From Paludifilum halophilum (GTDB lineage: Bacteria; Bacillota; Bacilli; Thermoactinomycetales; DSM-45169), in assembly GCF_002245355.1 (NCBI RefSeq), contig NZ_NOWF01000001.1:62001-126000 (forward strand): a stretch of 64,000 bases of DNA. The letters run 5' to 3'. Positions within the stretch are counted from its first letter, which is position 1, and each line of letters begins with the position of its first letter. Below, one piece after another: positions 62,348 to 64,000 of the stretch. The notes beneath the pieces are model-generated. The model made no database searches. It was not told where the DNA came from and worked only from the letters and a program-made list of their open reading frames with translations. The position numbers were made by a program, and so were the translations under genes.

Positions 62348-63628
62348 ATGACAATCAGTGAAACCTTCGACCGAGAAAGGGCGGTCCTGGTCGGTTGCGG
62401 AATCAAAGAGGACTCTTATGCGCCGGAATCGTCTCTGTCGGAACTGGCGCGGTTGGCGGATACCGCCCGGGCGGACGTGATCACCCGACTGGTGCAGATT
62501 CGCGACCGTTTTGATCCTTCCTGGATGATCGGCCGGGGAAAGGTGGAGGAAATCGCCCGAATCGTGGAAGAACGGGAGATCGACCTGGTGATCTTTGACC
62601 GCGAACTCTCCCCGAAACAATTGGCGAACCTGGAAGATGCGTTCCCTTGCAAGGTGATTGATCGAACCCAGTTGATTCTGGATATTTTTGCAATGCGGGC
62701 GCAAACCAAAGAAGGCATCTTGCAAGTGGAGCTGGCTCAGCTGGAGTACACCCTCCCTCGGCTAACCGGACGGGGAAAAGAACTTTCCCGTCTGGGAGGA
62801 GGGATCGGTACCCGCGGACCCGGAGAAAAGAAATTGGAGACGGACCGTCGACACATCCGCCGCCGGATTCATCATATCAAAAAAGAACTGGAGCAGGTGG
62901 CCAAGCACAGGCAGTTGCATCGGTCCCGCCGCCGAAAAATGGATATGCTACAGCTGGCCCTGGTCGGATACACCAACGCCGGGAAATCGACACTGTTGAA
63001 CCGGTTGACGGGGGCCGGTGTCCGGAGGGAAGATCGGCTTTTTGCTACATTGGATCCCACTTCCCGCTTGCTGGAACTTCCATCAGGAGAAAAGGTGATC
63101 CTGACGGATACCGTCGGTTTTATCCGCCGCTTACCCCACCACTTGGTGGCGGCTTTCCGCTCTACATTGGAACAAGTACGGGAAGCGGATCTTTTGCTTC
63201 ATGTCGTGGATACCAATCATCCGGAAGTCGCAGAGCAGATGGAAGCGGTGGAAGGAGTTCTGCAGGAGCTGGGCGCGAGCCAAATTCCCATACTCACAGT
63301 GTTCAATAAAACGGACTGTGCAGGGGAAGAACTGGTATCGACAGAAGGCGAATCGATCCGGATTTCCGCCTTCAGCGATTCGAACCTGGAACGGTTGACG
63401 GCCAAAGTGGATGAGATGCTCCATGCGGCTCAGGTGCACGGTTCAGCGGAAATCCCGGTGTCTAAGGGGGAGATGATCTCTGATCTATATCGCGTCGCAG
63501 ACGTAATTCAATCAGAGTTGTCCGGTTTAACATTGAGAATCGACTTTCGTCTCCCCCTTCGCCGTTATGAGCGCATGTCTTCCGAAATGAAGTCCTGCAT
63601 TCGCAGAGTGTATGAATCCCAAAAGTAG
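62348..63628 (+). CDS. hflX: GTPase HflX
   Basis: A 426-residue ribosome-associated GTPase that rescues or splits stalled ribosomes. An N-terminal HflX domain with IGRGKVEEI and the glycine-rich GRLGGGIGTRGPGE-type loop precede the G domain: G1 GYTNAGKST near residue 207, G3 DTVGF and G4 NKTD. GAGGAGG precedes the ATG. B. subtilis ynbA is the equivalent, followed by ynbB as here. Confidence 0.96.
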   Translation: MTISETFDRERAVLVGCGIKEDSYAPESSLSELARLADTARADVITRLVQIRDRFDPSWMIGRGKVEEIARIVEEREIDLVIFDRELSPKQLANLEDAFPCKVIDRTQLILDIFAMRAQTKEGILQVELAQLEYTLPRLTGRGKELSRLGGGIGTRGPGEKKLETDRRHIRRRIHHIKKELEQVAKHRQLHRSRRRKMDMLQLALVGYTNAGKSTLLNRLTGAGVRREDRLFATLDPTSRLLELPSGEKVILTDTVGFIRRLPHHLVAAFRSTLEQVREADLLLHVVDTNHPEVAEQMEAVEGVLQELGASQIPILTVFNKTDCAGEELVSTEGESIRISAFSDSNLERLTAKVDEMLHAAQVHGSAEIPVSKGEMISDLYRVADVIQSELSGLTLRIDFRLPLRRYERMSSEMKSCIRRVYESQK

Positions 63629-63638
63629 AAACGGTGTT

Positions 63639-64000
63639 GTGACATTGTACAAGTATTTCAGGCATTCAGAACGGCTGAAAGCATGGGCGGAGGAAGCCCT
63701 CCAGCGGATCGCTCCTCGTATCCGGGAGATCGAGGAGCGGGTGGATCAGCATCAGTGGCGTCTCCTACAGGCTTATCGTGAAGCGGGAGTGAGTGAAAAC
63801 CATCTGTCTTCGTCGACGGGATACGGATACGATGATCTGGGGCGGGAAACGTTGGAGCGCATTGTAGCGGATATCTTCGGGGCGGAGACGGCCCTTTACC
63901 GATCTCATATGGTATCGGGGACCCATGCCATTGCCGCCTCTCTGTTCGGTGTGTTGCGGCCGGGAGAGGAATTGATTTATGTGACGGGGCCTCCCTATGA
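63639..64000 (+). CDS. ynbB: YnbB-like PLP-dependent protein (3' truncated)
   Basis: The first 120 residues are in the window; the rest lies beyond the right edge. The sequence has the opening of the aluminium-resistance/methionine-gamma-lyase-like family (COG4100), with SSSTGYGYDDLGRETLE and RSHMVSGTHAI. Full-length members are PLP enzymes of about 420 residues with unproven physiological role. GTG 63639 is the likely start, with only a weak ribosome site and 10 nt after the hflX stop, so translational coupling is possible. Confidence 0.85.
   Translation, partial: MTLYKYFRHSERLKAWAEEALQRIAPRIREIEERVDQHQWRLLQAYREAGVSENHLSSSTGYGYDDLGRETLERIVADIFGAETALYRSHMVSGTHAIAASLFGVLRPGEELIYVTGPPY

Noticed and set aside
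1-64000. CRISPR arrays, rRNA, tRNA genes, prophage structural genes
   Set aside because: No regular direct repeats, no tRNA-like cloverleaf and no phage structural proteins were seen.

Overview
The window reads as a chromosome segment of an endospore-forming Gram-positive bacterium. It carries spoVF (dpaA/dpaB), spoIIIE, spoVS, cotE, spoVK, a CotF-type coat gene and a Spo0E-type phosphatase. The gene order from ylxY through hfq, spoVK, hflX and ynbB follows the Bacillus subtilis chromosome closely. Moderate-to-high GC, many GTG/TTG starts and strong AGGAGG ribosome sites suggest a Bacillales lineage outside Bacillus itself. My best guess is Thermoactinomycetaceae, from gene order and protein style only, because the window has no rRNA. 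Both ends cut genes: ylxY on the left and ynbB on the right.

Layout. (1) 1-8395: ylxY (partial), mlpA, dut, a Spo0E-like gene, ymxH, dpaA-dpaB, then asd-dapG-dapA. This makes diaminopimelate for peptidoglycan and dipicolinate for the spore core from the same aspartate branch. (2) 8621-10300: RNase J. (3) 10522-14862: an accessory insert relative to B. subtilis, with a DUF2512 membrane protein, a CotF-type coat protein, an MFS transporter divergent from a LysR regulator, and a PhzF-like protein. (4) 14958-24776: tepA, ylzJ, spoIIIE, a BMP-family lipoprotein, the M16 peptidase pair ymfF/ymfH, ymfI, ymfJ, ymfK. (5) 24807-28258: three consecutive RodZ-type genes where one is usual. (6) 28307-28993: a gene-free, strongly structured stretch with its own sigma-A-type promoter. 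(7) 28994-38248: pgsA, cinA, a DEAD-box helicase, a minus-strand DUF59 gene, LexA-boxed recA, recX, then an SbcD-like nuclease and an SbcC/Rad50-like ATPase split over three overlapping frames. (8) 38512-50275: rny, ymdB, spoVS, a dipeptidase, korA/korB, a metallo-beta-lactamase-fold protein, a convergent pair of paralogous TPR-like proteins, tdh-kbl. (9) 50429-64000: miaB, ricA, cotE, an amidoligase-like gene, mutS-mutL, a methyltransferase, miaA, hfq, spoVK, hflX, ynbB.

How it fits together. Cell-envelope work (pgsA, RodZ proteins, DAP genes), RNA turnover (RNase J, RNase Y, RicA, Hfq, a DEAD-box helicase), tRNA modification (miaA, miaB) and DNA repair (recA, recX, SbcCD-like, mutSL) interleave with sporulation genes. 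Three sporulation-related genes (dpaA, cotE and the amidoligase-like gene) each have an AC-N17-CATA element upstream that fits a sigma-K promoter, and spoVS has a sigma-H-type element.

Most unusual items: the amidoligase-like gene between cotE and mutS with a sigma-K-like promoter; the three-way split Rad50-like ATPase; the tandem rodZ trio; the roughly 690-nt structured gene-free region before pgsA; and three genes whose best ribosome-binding site points to an ATA or ATC start codon.
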